Below, piece after piece: positions 27,056 to 36,039 of a DNA stretch of 64,000 nt. This DNA comes from Pantanalinema rosaneae (GTDB lineage Bacteria > Cyanobacteriota > Cyanobacteriia > Leptolyngbyales > Leptolyngbyaceae). A model generated the notes under the pieces. The model was not told the origin of the DNA. It saw only the letters and a list, made by a program, of their open reading frames with translations, and made no database searches. Positions within the stretch are counted from its first letter, which is position 1. Each line of letters begins with the position of its first letter. Made by a program: the position numbers and the translations under genes. The stretch is taken from positions 88,914-152,913 of the forward strand of contig NZ_JBLZFZ010000011.1 in assembly GCF_050753385.1 (NCBI RefSeq), in the 5' to 3' direction.

Positions 27056-27334
27056 TTAACAACCTTCTGGTGACTGTTCGAGTGCTTGGACAGCACTAAT
27101 AAGCCGAACCACGAACTGCCAGCGATGCTGTGGCGAAATCCTTATTAAGTACTGGTCTACCAACGTCCTGATCTGCAAGCGCATGAGAAATTGCTGCTGG
27201 GCAGCGCGATCTAGTCCCTCCTTTTCCATCTCCTGAATGACCAAATCAGCCAATTGTTCAGCACGAGCTTCGATATCACCCTCTTCCTCAGTCGGAAAGA
27301 ATGGGTCAGACAGAGAGAGCTGAAAGGGTTCCAT
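27056..27334 (-). CDS. Small hypothetical protein, acidic and helical
   Basis: I chose the ATG at 27334 because GGAGGT lies 8 bases ahead of it, giving 92 residues; the ATG at 27349 would include that ribosome site. The protein is rich in Glu/Gln/Leu and predicted helical (EEEGDIEARAEQLADLVIQEMEKE). It overlaps the end of the upstream gene by 29 bp, so the two are probably coupled. I do not recognise the family. Confidence 0.6.
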   Translation of the reverse strand: MEPFQLSLSDPFFPTEEEGDIEARAEQLADLVIQEMEKEGLDRAAQQQFLMRLQIRTLVDQYLIRISPQHRWQFVVRLISAVQALEQSPEGC

Positions 27335-27818
27335 GCCCAGTACCTCCATTGCCGTTAAGTGATGCGACTTCCTGTAGCGGCTTTCGATGCTGTCTCTTAG
27401 GCTTTGTCTTCTTCTGTTGGTTCCACTGTTCCCACTTAGAAATCACCTGGCCAGCCTCGATCGCTACTGTCCCGTAAACATTTTGAAGATCTGAAAGCCG
27501 GATGACCCGATTCCCACGCAGGGAGAACGTCTTGACATTACCTGGAACTGCAATCGAAATATCGTCCCTCCTCACAACAAGTTGTCCATGAAGCTCGTAA
27601 ATTTGGATATCCAGAATGAGCGGTGAGCCTGTTGCCACCTCTTCTTGTAAACCTGATAAATGTACTGGCTGAATTGTTGTAACCTCCTTTTTAGACTCTT
27701 TTGCGAACTGCTCTTGCTCCTCCATTTCGTTACAGATCACATCTGCTAGGCAAATCGCAATCAGGGCTGCGATCGCGTACATTACAAAATCAAACCCACC
27801 AAAGTAAACGTGAAACAT
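27306..27818 (-). CDS. Hypothetical protein with N-terminal membrane segment
   Basis: An AGGAGGT ribosome site lies 7 bases before the ATG at 27818, so I prefer that start (170 residues) over the ATG at 27839. A hydrophobic segment (VMYAIAALIAICLADVIC) near residues 11-28 anchors it. A strand-rich middle section and a Lys/Arg-rich tail (KKTKPKRQHRK) follow. It overlaps the next small gene by 29 bp. Function unknown. Confidence 0.62.
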   Translation of the reverse strand: MFHVYFGGFDFVMYAIAALIAICLADVICNEMEEQEQFAKESKKEVTTIQPVHLSGLQEEVATGSPLILDIQIYELHGQLVVRRDDISIAVPGNVKTFSLRGNRVIRLSDLQNVYGTVAIEAGQVISKWEQWNQQKKTKPKRQHRKPLQEVASLNGNGGTGHGTLSALSV

Positions 27819-27979
27819 GAACCTGACCTCCTGGGTCAACCTATGACTTCAGGAGTGGGTTATCAAAGGAGAATCAAAACTTCAATTAAAAAGAGCACTC
27901 TGCCTTCAGGAAAATATTTGACCATGTAGCCCAGAATTCCTAGCATCCAGCGGAAACGAGCGGTTTATTGGAGGGAGTT

Positions 27980-28507
27980 ATGGAGGGTGGAGAAGCTATA
28001 ACTATCTTGGGCTTAAGCATTACTGATCTGACAGCACTCTTGATGATGGGACTAACGTTTGTCACGACGATAGCCAACATCCTGCTTTGGATTTCTACTC
28101 GGCAAACAGTGCGGCTTTTGCTAGGACAGGTTCAGCACCAAGTGGCAAATGGATACAGCGAAGCCCAGCGGAACATTGTGGATGCCCACCGTGATCTCTT
28201 TTTTCAGATTCTTAACAATCCACCGCTGCTAGAGAGATTTGCGAAGGCTAATGGACTTGATGCAACGGAATGGGAGCTTCGGAGGGTAAGCTCATTTCTC
28301 ATTAATCAGGTGATGATCGGGTTTCTGAACTTTCGGAACGGCATTATTAGCACCAGTCACTTTGAAGGGTTTGTGAAAGATGCTCAGGAGGTCTTTGCTT
28401 ATGAGACCGTGCGATCGCACTGGAAAGATGTGCGGATGACTCATTCGGAGGAGTTCCGACGGTTTGTAGATACTGAGTTGTTTTGGTGTGGTGAAGGTGC
28501 CGTATAA
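27980..28507 (+). CDS. Hypothetical membrane-anchored protein
   Basis: The ATG at 27980 is preceded by GGAGGGAG (175 residues). A TTG 12 bp upstream is possible but lies before that ribosome site. One hydrophobic segment near residues 14-35 (ALLMMGLTFVTTIANILLWI) is followed by a cytoplasmic helical domain starting AQRNIVDAHRDLFFQIL. This layout resembles DUF6082-type and other N-anchored cytosolic proteins of unknown function; I do not assign a family. Confidence 0.65.
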   Translation: MEGGEAITILGLSITDLTALLMMGLTFVTTIANILLWISTRQTVRLLLGQVQHQVANGYSEAQRNIVDAHRDLFFQILNNPPLLERFAKANGLDATEWELRRVSSFLINQVMIGFLNFRNGIISTSHFEGFVKDAQEVFAYETVRSHWKDVRMTHSEEFRRFVDTELFWCGEGAV

Positions 28508-28511
28508 AATA

Positions 28512-28541
28512 GCTCCTGACCTCTCTTAAGAGACCAGGAGC
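28512..28541. terminator. Hairpin between convergent genes
   Basis: GCTCCTG (28512-28518) pairs with CAGGAGC (28535-28541), and the loop contains a palindromic TCTCTTAAGAGA that extends the stem. It lies between the stops of the genes at 28507 (plus) and 28568 (minus). The minus-strand side is followed by an A/T-rich run, so it probably terminates at least the minus transcript. Confidence 0.6.
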
Positions 28542-28567
28542 CAGGAATCATCATTTTAGATGAGGGA

Positions 28568-28771
28568 TTAGTGTGACTTTAGAAATGCGATCAGCTCAGG
28601 GGATATCTCAACGACAGCTTCATGCTGGGGAACAGCAAAACCCGCATGTTCTGTTGGGTTAAGTTTGCTGCCTTGCACAAATACACGACCTGCCTCATCA
28701 ATATAGAGTGCTGGACACATACCACTGTTACACGGACGCACGAGAACCTTCAGATTATGTTGGGCCGTCAT
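28568..28771 (-). CDS. Small conserved hypothetical protein
   Basis: A 67-residue protein with a compact strand-rich pattern: LVRPCNSGMCPALYIDEAGRVFVQGSKL, then HEAVVEISPELIAFL. Similar small proteins with a C-S-x-x-x-C-P motif occur in several phyla without known function. It is flanked by a hairpin on one side and the 28857 gene on the other, and is probably a real gene in the small-ORF block. Confidence 0.6.
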   Translation of the reverse strand: MTAQHNLKVLVRPCNSGMCPALYIDEAGRVFVQGSKLNPTEHAGFAVPQHEAVVEISPELIAFLKSH

Positions 28772-28856
28772 ACGAAACTCCTTATTGAGAGAAAATTTAG
28801 TGATCAGGCAAATGCACCCAAACCTAATTGCCGGAAACGCGAAATAGATTGTTCAC

Positions 28857-29288
28857 TCACCAGTTCCAGGGGAAAATTCCTTTTACCTGTTCTGAGGCAT
28901 CCTCTACGGTATCGATGATCTGCTGATGCCGTTCACGTTTATTGCCATCGATAGCGGTTGCTTTCAGGCGATGGGTCGCGGCAGTTTCACCGACGATATA
29001 GGCAGATTGAGCATCCTGTGGCAGCGTTGTGCGATCGCCCCGTCTCCCCTCGGTTTCCTCGTAGAGTTCATCGGTACCACATCCGAATAGTCTGCGAGTC
29101 ATCCTTTCAGTAGCATGGGCTTGAGTACGACTGTCCCCACCCTTATCTTGAATCGTTCTTGTGAAATCCTTCCGAACCGTTGCCCCGTCAACGCGAGATC
29201 GGACTGGCTTCGATTCTTCTAATAGACTCAACTGGGAGCTTTCCGAATTCTCTTCCGGTTGATTCCTCAACCAATTGATAAAACCCAT
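28857..29288 (-). CDS. Conserved hypothetical protein of cyanobacterial accessory DNA
   Basis: This 143-residue protein is hydrophilic. Its central motif (RTQAHATERMTRRLFGCGTDELY, then GDRTTLPQDAQSAYIVGETAATH) looks conserved, and the C-terminus ends FPWNW. I recognise no catalytic domain. Its first 101 bp overlap the end of the gene at 29661, which is long for bacteria; either the overlap is real or one start/stop is wrong. Confidence 0.62.
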   Translation of the reverse strand: MGFINWLRNQPEENSESSQLSLLEESKPVRSRVDGATVRKDFTRTIQDKGGDSRTQAHATERMTRRLFGCGTDELYEETEGRRGDRTTLPQDAQSAYIVGETAATHRLKATAIDGNKRERHQQIIDTVEDASEQVKGIFPWNW

Positions 29289-29661
29289 CGGCTTGTCCTC
29301 TCTCTTCAGATGTGAAGTCGCGGGAAAACAGTTGCTCTAAGCCAAGCTTGATCAGATCAAGCCCATCCGGGAGAGTGAGAAACTCTTCCAGAATTTGATG
29401 GCGGTATTCATAATCCCAGCGGTCAGGCGTGAAATTGAAGGTGTAGAGGATGAGCGTGTGAGCATCGAGGAGTCCAATCTGGGCGTTGAGTGCCTTGAAA
29501 TGGCAAAGTGCCTTTTCCCATGTGACTTTCCGACGCATATCGCCAAAACGCTCTCTAATCTCAGGCTTAAACGTTTCCGGTTGGCAAACGACCTGCTTAA
29601 ACCAGCAGTAATCTTGCCATTCCTCGAAAACCTTTTGCTTGAGTTCCTTCAGTTTCATGCG
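29188..29661 (-). CDS. Hypothetical protein
   Basis: I use the ATG at 29661 (157 residues, MKLKELKQKVFEEWQDY) rather than the longer frame to 29709, because the added residues are low quality. The sequence is helical, with Trp/Tyr-rich segments (EEWQDYCWFKQVV, FTPDRWDYEYRHQIL). The 3' part overlaps the next gene by 101 bp. No family is recognised. The same strand and tight packing suggest one transcript with the 28857 gene. Confidence 0.5.
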   Translation of the reverse strand, partial: RMKLKELKQKVFEEWQDYCWFKQVVCQPETFKPEIRERFGDMRRKVTWEKALCHFKALNAQIGLLDAHTLILYTFNFTPDRWDYEYRHQILEEFLTLPDGLDLIKLGLEQLFSRDFTSEERGQADGFYQLVEESTGREFGKLPVESIRRIEASPISR

Positions 29662-29877
29662 CTGCTTAAGAACTGGGGTAGACGAATACCGAGCCGTGCT
29701 CAGGAGCACGCCGAGGGTTTGTGCCTCTATTGTATGTCCTTTGCTTTAGCTCCCCAACATCATAACATAGGTACAGCACTCTACAGCTAAACACAGTTTT
29801 AAGCAGCGAAACGCATTACCCTGCTGGGGATAGCAGTGGCATAAGATGTGCTGGCAGTAGGAGACAGCACATCAAGC

Positions 29878-30036
29878 ATGACGACACAACTAGAACCCGT
29901 GACGGTATATATAGAGCCTGAAGTGAAAGAAGGTTTAGCTGCTTGGGCAAAGAAGGAGCGGCGATCGCTCTCTAGCCTGACTGCCTATTTACTCACGAAG
30001 GCATATCAGGACTATCAACAGCAGCAAGACAAATAA
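29878..30036 (+). CDS. Small ribbon-helix-helix (CopG-like) protein
   Basis: The ATG at 29878 gives 52 residues: a strand (VTVYIEPEV) then helices (KEGLAAWAKKERRSLSSLTAYLLTKAYQDY), the classic ribbon-helix-helix DNA-binding layout. An upstream ATG at 29848 is in frame but adds non-conserved residues. It is the last gene before the tRNA-Val fragment. It could regulate element functions, or be an antitoxin without a visible toxin. Confidence 0.65.
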   Translation: MTTQLEPVTVYIEPEVKEGLAAWAKKERRSLSSLTAYLLTKAYQDYQQQQDK

Positions 30037-30298
30037 GCATTTATACTTACAACCTTTACAAGGGAGTATGCTGTATACACTGAATATAAAATTGCTTCCT
30101 GCCAAGACTTAGGCTGGCTTAGGGCATGAGAAGCATTGATACTCGAAAATGTCACAAGCTTAAATTTCGGTTCAGGCTAGCTCTTAAAAGTTCGTTACCT
30201 AAGAAGTAGTACAGGACTATTTTGACTATCAAATGACTATCACTAAAAGATCCTTAGTCTGAAGTGCTTACTAAAAGGAGCTTTCGGAGACCTCTATT

Positions 30299-30345
30299 CT
30301 TCCTTCACACGGAAGGGGTCACTGGTTCGAATCCAGTATCGCCCA
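30299..30345 (+). pseudogene. 3' fragment of tRNA-Val(CAC): probable integration site (att)
   Basis: The sequence contains an anticodon arm CTTCC-TTCACAC-GGAAG (30299-30315, anticodon CAC), a 5-nt variable region, a T arm ACTGG-TTCGAAT-CCAGT (30321-30337), the acceptor 3' strand ATCGCCC (30338-30344) and discriminator A (30345). The matching 5' acceptor strand GGGCGAT and a D arm are absent upstream, so this is not an intact tRNA. A 3' tRNA remnant beginning at the anticodon arm is what a tyrosine recombinase leaves at the far end of an integrated element. The accessory DNA lies to its left and host-type genes to its right. Confidence 0.78.
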
Positions 30346-30365
30346 TATTTGTTGACCTCTTGTTC

Positions 30366-33251
30366 TTAATGGGAGATCTGGGGAAGTTGTTGCATAATCT
30401 TATCTAGAAGCTGCTTCAATCTGACAGGTTTAGCCAGATAATCATTAGCTCCTGCCTCCACACATCGCTCTAAATCACCAGGCATGGCTAAAGCCGTTAA
30501 GGCAATGATGGGAATGGAATTTATTTGCCGATCTGCACGAATTTGCCGGGTTGCTTCTAATCCATCCATGTCTGGCATTTGAATATCCATTAAGATTATG
30601 TCTGGCTGATATTGTTTTGCCATTTGGACGGCTTCTAGCCCATTGCGGGCAAGAATAACTTGAAAATTATGTGCCTCCAGGTAGTTCAACAGCACTGTGA
30701 TATTGTCTTCATTGTCTTCTGCTAATAAAACTTTGGGGTGGTTAGCTAATTCTTCAGCCGCGATAATGAGTGCCATCTCTGGACTGGGGGGGTGAACATT
30801 GGTAAACAGCCGATTTAACGCCTGGTAGAATTTCTGCCGGGAGAGGGGCTTGAGCAGATGTTCAATAGCTCCTGTATTCAAGCTGCGAGATCGATCGTCA
30901 ACCACTGAAATGACAATGATGGGAATGGCTTGAGTTTGGGAATGTGCTTTTAACTCGCTCAAGACTTCCCATCCAGAACAATCTGGGAGCAAAATATCTA
31001 GCACAATCACATCTGGTTTGACTCGTAATGCGACATCCAATGCACCTCTACCAACAGGATGCACAACACTGGTTGCTCCTATTTCTGCCAGATATTGTTT
31101 GATTTGGTTAGCCGCCGGCCCCGAGTCCTCCACTACTAAAACATGGTGAATCTCGCCTGCATTCAGTAAGGGTTCTGGCACTGTATCATCCTGGTTTGAG
31201 CCAGAGTGCCACGGCAAGATTACCGTAAAGCAACTGCCGCGTCCTAACTCACTTTCAACCCGAATGCTGCCTCCATGCAAATCAACAATGCGGCGGACGA
31301 TCGACAAGCCCAGCCCTGTACCTTCGTAGCGGCGGGAGAGAGAACTTTCTACCTGGAGAAATGGTTGAAAGATTTCATGCAAGTTTTCTGAAGCAATGCC
31401 AATTCCGGTATCCGTCACCCGAAATTCAACGGCTTGCTGGAGCCGATTCATTTGCACCTCTAGCTGGACACGCCCCCTATCCGGCGTGAACTTTACCGCA
31501 TTACTCAGTAAATTGACTAGCACTTGCATTAATCGACGTTCATCCGCTTCGATCTCTGAAATTGTTTCATCAATGGTGCAGGTTAATTGAATTTGTTTGT
31601 GTCTAGCCTGCTCTCTGACAAAATTGAGGCTGGATTCACAGACTGAAGCCAATGCAACCGAACTTAGATCGATCGCGACTTTACCTGACTCAATTTTAGA
31701 AAGGTCGAGAATATCGTTAATTAACGAGAGTAAATGTTCTCCACTTTGCTCGATCGTTTGTAAAAACTGACGTTGGCGATCGGTTAAGCTGCCATAGACT
31801 TCTTCCAATAAGAGTTCAGATAATCCCAGAATTGAGTTAAGGGGAGTCCGCAATTCATGACTCATATTGGCTAAAAACTCATCTTTGAGGCGGGCGGCTC
31901 TGGCTAGCTCGGCATTGGCTAAACTAATCCGCTCACTACTATGACGCAGTTGGGCTTCTGCCTCCTTTAATGGCGTAATATCTCGTCCGACCGACTGAAA
32001 TTCGGTAAACTGCCCCTGTTGATCAAATAACATGCGATTGATCCACTGAGTCCAGCGTACCTCGCCGTTGACAACAACCCGGTTCTCGATCGTGACGGTC
32101 GGATTTTCGGCACTCATGGAATTGACTAACTGAGCCACCCGTTCCCGATCGGCGGCAAAGATCACCGGGTTATAACTCTGACCCAGAACCTCCTCTAATT
32201 GCAGCCCGAAGTAACGACAATATGCCCCATTGGCAAACTGAATGGTGGTATCGGGCAAGTAGCGAACAATCAAGTCGGTTTGATCTTCAACGATCGCACG
32301 ATAACGGGCTTCACTTTGTTGCTCTAGTTGGTCATAGGCATTTGCCTGCTGCAAGGCAATTCCCAGGTGAATGGCAAGCTGTTGCAGTAACTCAATTTCT
32401 GTGGCTTGCCACGATCGCGGAGCCTCACAATGATGGGCAATCAGCAACCCCCACAACTGGGCATCGCGCAGAATGGGCACTACCAAATTGGCACACACCT
32501 GAAACTGCGCCAGGAACTCAGTATGACAGAGGGCAAGGCAACCATCGTGAATGTCGGCATTTGCCAGCACTCGTCCTTGCCGATAGGGTTCTATCCATTT
32601 TTCGGCAAAACAAGGATCATAGATATCGCGATCGAGGATGGGTTGCCACGCTGAACCCACGGATTCGGCAACAACCCTGCCATTACCATCTGGTTCCATG
32701 CGAAAAACAATCACACGATCGGTGTGCAGGAACTGACGCACCTCCATCACCGTGGTATGGAGAATTTCATCCAGTTCCAAAGATTGGTGAATTTGTTGGC
32801 TGATGTGGCGGGTGAGTTGTTCTCGTTCAAGCTGTTGTTGCAGTTGTCGCTGAAGTTGTACGGCTGTAATGGTTTTACTCACCGCCAGTCGTAACCGCTC
32901 AGGGGTGATTGCCTCTTTCACCAAATAGTCCTGGGCTCCCGCTCGGATGGCTTGCAGGGCGATCGCCTCATTACCCTGCCCTGTCACCATAATCACTGGT
33001 AAACACCCTGGCTGAACCAGAGATTGCAATTGAGCCAGGACATTTAAGCCATCCAGGTCAGGCAGACGGTAATCGAGCAATACAACATCGGGATGGTGCT
33101 GCTGCCATAAATCGAGTCCCTGTTGTCCCAGAGATGCCTCCAGAAAGGTGTAGGTATACTCCCGATCGCTCAATAGATAGCGTCGGTAAACTTCCCGGTC
33201 TTCGGGGGAGTCATCTACAAGCAAAACAGTACGCGAAGCTGGGTACATCAC
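30366..33251 (-). CDS. Hybrid histidine kinase with DXCF cyanobacteriochrome GAF domain
   Basis: The 961-residue protein runs: receiver (phospho-acceptor D60), GAF (about 145-305), PAS (about 318-440), HisKA (SHELRTPLNS, near 470), HATPase, then two receivers. The GAF carries the DXCF motif DPCF (C214) and the canonical cysteine before His (C242-H243), 28 residues apart, with ANLVVPI and LWGLLIAHH. These are the marks of a cyanobacteriochrome of the blue/green DXCF class. It is the last gene of the phytochrome operon, sharing one base with the regulator gene. The colour response is inferred from family and not measured. Confidence 0.88.
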   Translation of the reverse strand: MMYPASRTVLLVDDSPEDREVYRRYLLSDREYTYTFLEASLGQQGLDLWQQHHPDVVLLDYRLPDLDGLNVLAQLQSLVQPGCLPVIMVTGQGNEAIALQAIRAGAQDYLVKEAITPERLRLAVSKTITAVQLQRQLQQQLEREQLTRHISQQIHQSLELDEILHTTVMEVRQFLHTDRVIVFRMEPDGNGRVVAESVGSAWQPILDRDIYDPCFAEKWIEPYRQGRVLANADIHDGCLALCHTEFLAQFQVCANLVVPILRDAQLWGLLIAHHCEAPRSWQATEIELLQQLAIHLGIALQQANAYDQLEQQSEARYRAIVEDQTDLIVRYLPDTTIQFANGAYCRYFGLQLEEVLGQSYNPVIFAADRERVAQLVNSMSAENPTVTIENRVVVNGEVRWTQWINRMLFDQQGQFTEFQSVGRDITPLKEAEAQLRHSSERISLANAELARAARLKDEFLANMSHELRTPLNSILGLSELLLEEVYGSLTDRQRQFLQTIEQSGEHLLSLINDILDLSKIESGKVAIDLSSVALASVCESSLNFVREQARHKQIQLTCTIDETISEIEADERRLMQVLVNLLSNAVKFTPDRGRVQLEVQMNRLQQAVEFRVTDTGIGIASENLHEIFQPFLQVESSLSRRYEGTGLGLSIVRRIVDLHGGSIRVESELGRGSCFTVILPWHSGSNQDDTVPEPLLNAGEIHHVLVVEDSGPAANQIKQYLAEIGATSVVHPVGRGALDVALRVKPDVIVLDILLPDCSGWEVLSELKAHSQTQAIPIIVISVVDDRSRSLNTGAIEHLLKPLSRQKFYQALNRLFTNVHPPSPEMALIIAAEELANHPKVLLAEDNEDNITVLLNYLEAHNFQVILARNGLEAVQMAKQYQPDIILMDIQMPDMDGLEATRQIRADRQINSIPIIALTALAMPGDLERCVEAGANDYLAKPVRLKQLLDKIMQQLPQISH

Positions 33252-33724
33252 TAATCCTCCAGGCGGCTGGGCAACGTTGTCACTTCAAACCAGTAATCTA
33301 CGATCATCTGAATGTCGCGTTTGAGTTGAGCAAAGTTGATTGGCTTGATGATGTAGCTGTTAACTCCATACTGATAACAGTCTTCAATGTCTTGGGGGTG
33401 ATTAGATGTTGTAAAGATGACAATGGGAATTTTTTTGAGCGTCTCATCCTGCTTGATGCGGCGCAATACCTCGCGTCCGTCGGTTCCAGGCAGATTTAGA
33501 TCCAGCACAATCAAACTCGGACGGGGCGATCGCTGCCGATCTGCATAGGAGCCGGTGCGGTAAAGAAACGCCAGCGCCTGATCTCCATTGACACATCGCT
33601 GAATGGGAACAGCCAGGGGCGATCGCTGCAATAACCGTTGCAGTGCCTCAAAATCTTCGTTGCTGTCTTCCACAATTAACAGGGGTGGCATTTGCAGATT
33701 AGAAATAGTTACATTGCCAGTCAT
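33251..33724 (-). CDS. Single-domain response regulator (Rcp1-like)
   Basis: A 157-residue receiver with acidic pocket (VEDSNEDFEAL), phospho-acceptor Asp in VLDLNLPG, Thr in FTTS and Lys in IIKPI. It has the slightly extended form typical of cyanobacterial phytochrome partners, with no output domain. The start overlaps the bacteriophytochrome stop by 4 bp and its stop overlaps the hybrid-kinase start, so all three are translationally coupled. It probably takes phosphate from the upstream phytochrome kinase. Confidence 0.92.
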   Translation of the reverse strand: MTGNVTISNLQMPPLLIVEDSNEDFEALQRLLQRSPLAVPIQRCVNGDQALAFLYRTGSYADRQRSPRPSLIVLDLNLPGTDGREVLRRIKQDETLKKIPIVIFTTSNHPQDIEDCYQYGVNSYIIKPINFAQLKRDIQMIVDYWFEVTTLPSRLED

Positions 33725-36039
33725 GCCACTGCCTCTGCTGTTAGGGTAAAGTAGAACGTTGTCCCCTGGGTAGGAACGGATTCAACCCAAATTTTACCGC
33801 CATGCCGCTCCACAATTTTGCGGACAATCGTCAGCCCGGCCCCAGTGCCTCCACCAAATTCATCCCGTCCATGCAAGCGGCGGAAGATCTGAAAAATTTT
33901 CTCCTGATGCTCCTGGGGAATTCCAATGCCATTATCGCGAACGTAGAAGGTATGAGGAGATGAGGGGGGTGGGGAAGATAGGGAGGATGGGGACGCTACA
34001 GAACTGCTTCTGTCTCCTCCATCTCCCCTATCTTCCTCATTCTTCTCGATAAAGCCAATTTCCACCCACTTATCGGGCTTATCGTTGTACTTAATGGCAT
34101 TGCTAATTAAGTTGGTAAACAGTTCGTTCACCTGGGCACGATCGCACTCGATCCGGGGGAGAGGATGGGGTATCCGAAATTCAAGTTCACTTTGAGGTCG
34201 AGCGATCGACAGGGTCGCAATCACCTGCTGCACTAACTCATCCAGATTCACCGATTGTCGCATCAGTTCAGCCCGTCCCAGGCGAGAGAAATGCAACAAC
34301 GAATTGATCAAATCTTCCATGCGTTGGGTCAGGCGCACCAGGGTTTGCAGTTTGGTAATTCCATCCTCATTTAATGTTTCTGCATAATCCTCCATTAGGA
34401 AATTGGCATAGTTGTGAATTCCCCGTAGCGGTTCTTTCAGATCGTGAGACGCAATGTAGGCAAAGGCATCCAGTTCTTCATTGCTACGCTGTAATTCAAC
34501 GTTCATTGATGCCAATTCCTCGGCCTGCCGCAGCACAATGCCAATGATCAAGCTACGCAGTTCGACGATCACTGCCACTTCACAGGCTTTCCAGGGCAAC
34601 GCAGACCCTTGCACTGTTTCCTGCCACAATTGGAAGGATTTACGTGGCGATATCTGCAAACTACCATCATCCTGAATTTCTATAGGCTTGTTGGGATTAC
34701 CACCCCAGTTGACAGTTTGAATTACCTCTGGTCGAAACCACAGCATGTAGTTGCTATGAATGCGCGAAATCTCTAGCGCTAATACTCCACTGGCGATCGC
34801 CTGAAAGGACTCCGCCGCCGGGTAGTGTTTGGGCAGCGATCGCGTTTCAAAAACACTATGCTCTAAACGGGGTTGAATCCAATTCCATAAGGCAGGGATT
34901 TCGGCTTCAGGTGGCGTTTCACCCACACAAATACAGCGATCGCCACTACACACGACTGCCCCCGTGGCATTCACCAGATCCAGTAATTGCGTGTTTAGTT
35001 GCTCCACACCCTTCAGAAAATGATCCGCCTGGGACAAGGTTTCCACAAATTGAGTTTGCAATGACTTCAATTGCTGCCTGTACTCGCTATCAGCCCCCCT
35101 TTCCTTACTGACCAGCTCTGCTGACATCACCTGTCCGATAAATTCACAGACTGTGCGGATATGGTAAGGAATATATTTGGGCGATGAATGATGACAGGCG
35201 ATTAATCCCCACAACTTCTGATCGTGCAACAGGGAAACGGACATGGAAGCCGTCACCCCCATATTGTGCAGATACTCTAGATGGATGGGAGACACACTCC
35301 GTAAGGCGGCCAAACTGAGATCGAGGGATTGGTTCGTGAGGGGGTTATTCGCTGGGATTAAAGCAACGGGCTGGTAGTGAGCATCTGGAATCAGCCGCAG
35401 CCAGTTGAGGGTGTATAACTGGCGGGCTTGCCTGGGAATATCGGAGGGGGGATAGCGTAAATCCAGATAGGGTGTTTCCTGATCCGTGTCCTCCGCAATC
35501 ACCATGCCCGCGCCCTCGGGGTCGAATTGGTAGACCATGACCCGATCGAAGCCCGTGATGCGGCGGATTTCCTTCACGACAACCCGACACATATCCTGTA
35601 AGGTTGGGGCTGTTTGAATCCGGGTAATGGGTTCTTTAACCTGGTGATAGAAATCAAAAAAATTTGGTTTCCCTGTGCTAGTCCTGGGTTCCAGTTCCAG
35701 CAGCACTACACCATCCCGACGATGGACAATCCCATCGAACTCAATTCTTTGCTCCGAGCAGACGATCGATAGATTTAGAGGATTGACACGCTCAAAGTCT
35801 TCGGTCAAGCATTGCTGAATCTGCTGAGTTTGTAGCTCATTCAGTAGGTCTACAAGGGGTGTCCCTAGCAGTGTCTCCGGTATGCGACCTATGACCTCCT
35901 GAGTATTGCTGCTCACCTGAATGATATTGAGATCCGGAGCTTGTAAAACCAGGAGTACCCCATGCGGCTGAATTTGCCCTGGAATATGAATTGGTTCGCG
36001 ATCGCAGTTCGTTAAGTCAACACCAGTTAGATCAGTCAT
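33721..36039 (-). CDS. Bacteriophytochrome histidine kinase
   Basis: The 772-residue protein has the phytochrome order PAS-GAF-PHY-HisKA-HATPase. C12 in NCDREPIHIPG is the biliverdin-attaching cysteine of bacteriophytochromes. At the GAF position where Cph1 has its cysteine, this protein has isoleucine (I252 in SVSPIHLEYL). The GAF DIP motif (200-202) and LWGLIACHH are present. HisKA reads SHDLKEPLRG near 530, and the ATPase domain is interrupted by a Ser/Pro-rich insert near 655-680. It should sense red/far-red light through biliverdin and phosphorylate the downstream regulator. It belongs to the CphB/BphP type, not Cph1. Confidence 0.92.
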   Translation of the reverse strand: MTDLTGVDLTNCDREPIHIPGQIQPHGVLLVLQAPDLNIIQVSSNTQEVIGRIPETLLGTPLVDLLNELQTQQIQQCLTEDFERVNPLNLSIVCSEQRIEFDGIVHRRDGVVLLELEPRTSTGKPNFFDFYHQVKEPITRIQTAPTLQDMCRVVVKEIRRITGFDRVMVYQFDPEGAGMVIAEDTDQETPYLDLRYPPSDIPRQARQLYTLNWLRLIPDAHYQPVALIPANNPLTNQSLDLSLAALRSVSPIHLEYLHNMGVTASMSVSLLHDQKLWGLIACHHSSPKYIPYHIRTVCEFIGQVMSAELVSKERGADSEYRQQLKSLQTQFVETLSQADHFLKGVEQLNTQLLDLVNATGAVVCSGDRCICVGETPPEAEIPALWNWIQPRLEHSVFETRSLPKHYPAAESFQAIASGVLALEISRIHSNYMLWFRPEVIQTVNWGGNPNKPIEIQDDGSLQISPRKSFQLWQETVQGSALPWKACEVAVIVELRSLIIGIVLRQAEELASMNVELQRSNEELDAFAYIASHDLKEPLRGIHNYANFLMEDYAETLNEDGITKLQTLVRLTQRMEDLINSLLHFSRLGRAELMRQSVNLDELVQQVIATLSIARPQSELEFRIPHPLPRIECDRAQVNELFTNLISNAIKYNDKPDKWVEIGFIEKNEEDRGDGGDRSSSVASPSSLSSPPPSSPHTFYVRDNGIGIPQEHQEKIFQIFRRLHGRDEFGGGTGAGLTIVRKIVERHGGKIWVESVPTQGTTFYFTLTAEAVA

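Noticed and set aside
30240..30345. An intact tRNA-Val gene
   Set aside because: The 5' acceptor strand and D arm cannot be found upstream; only the anticodon arm to 3' end matches.
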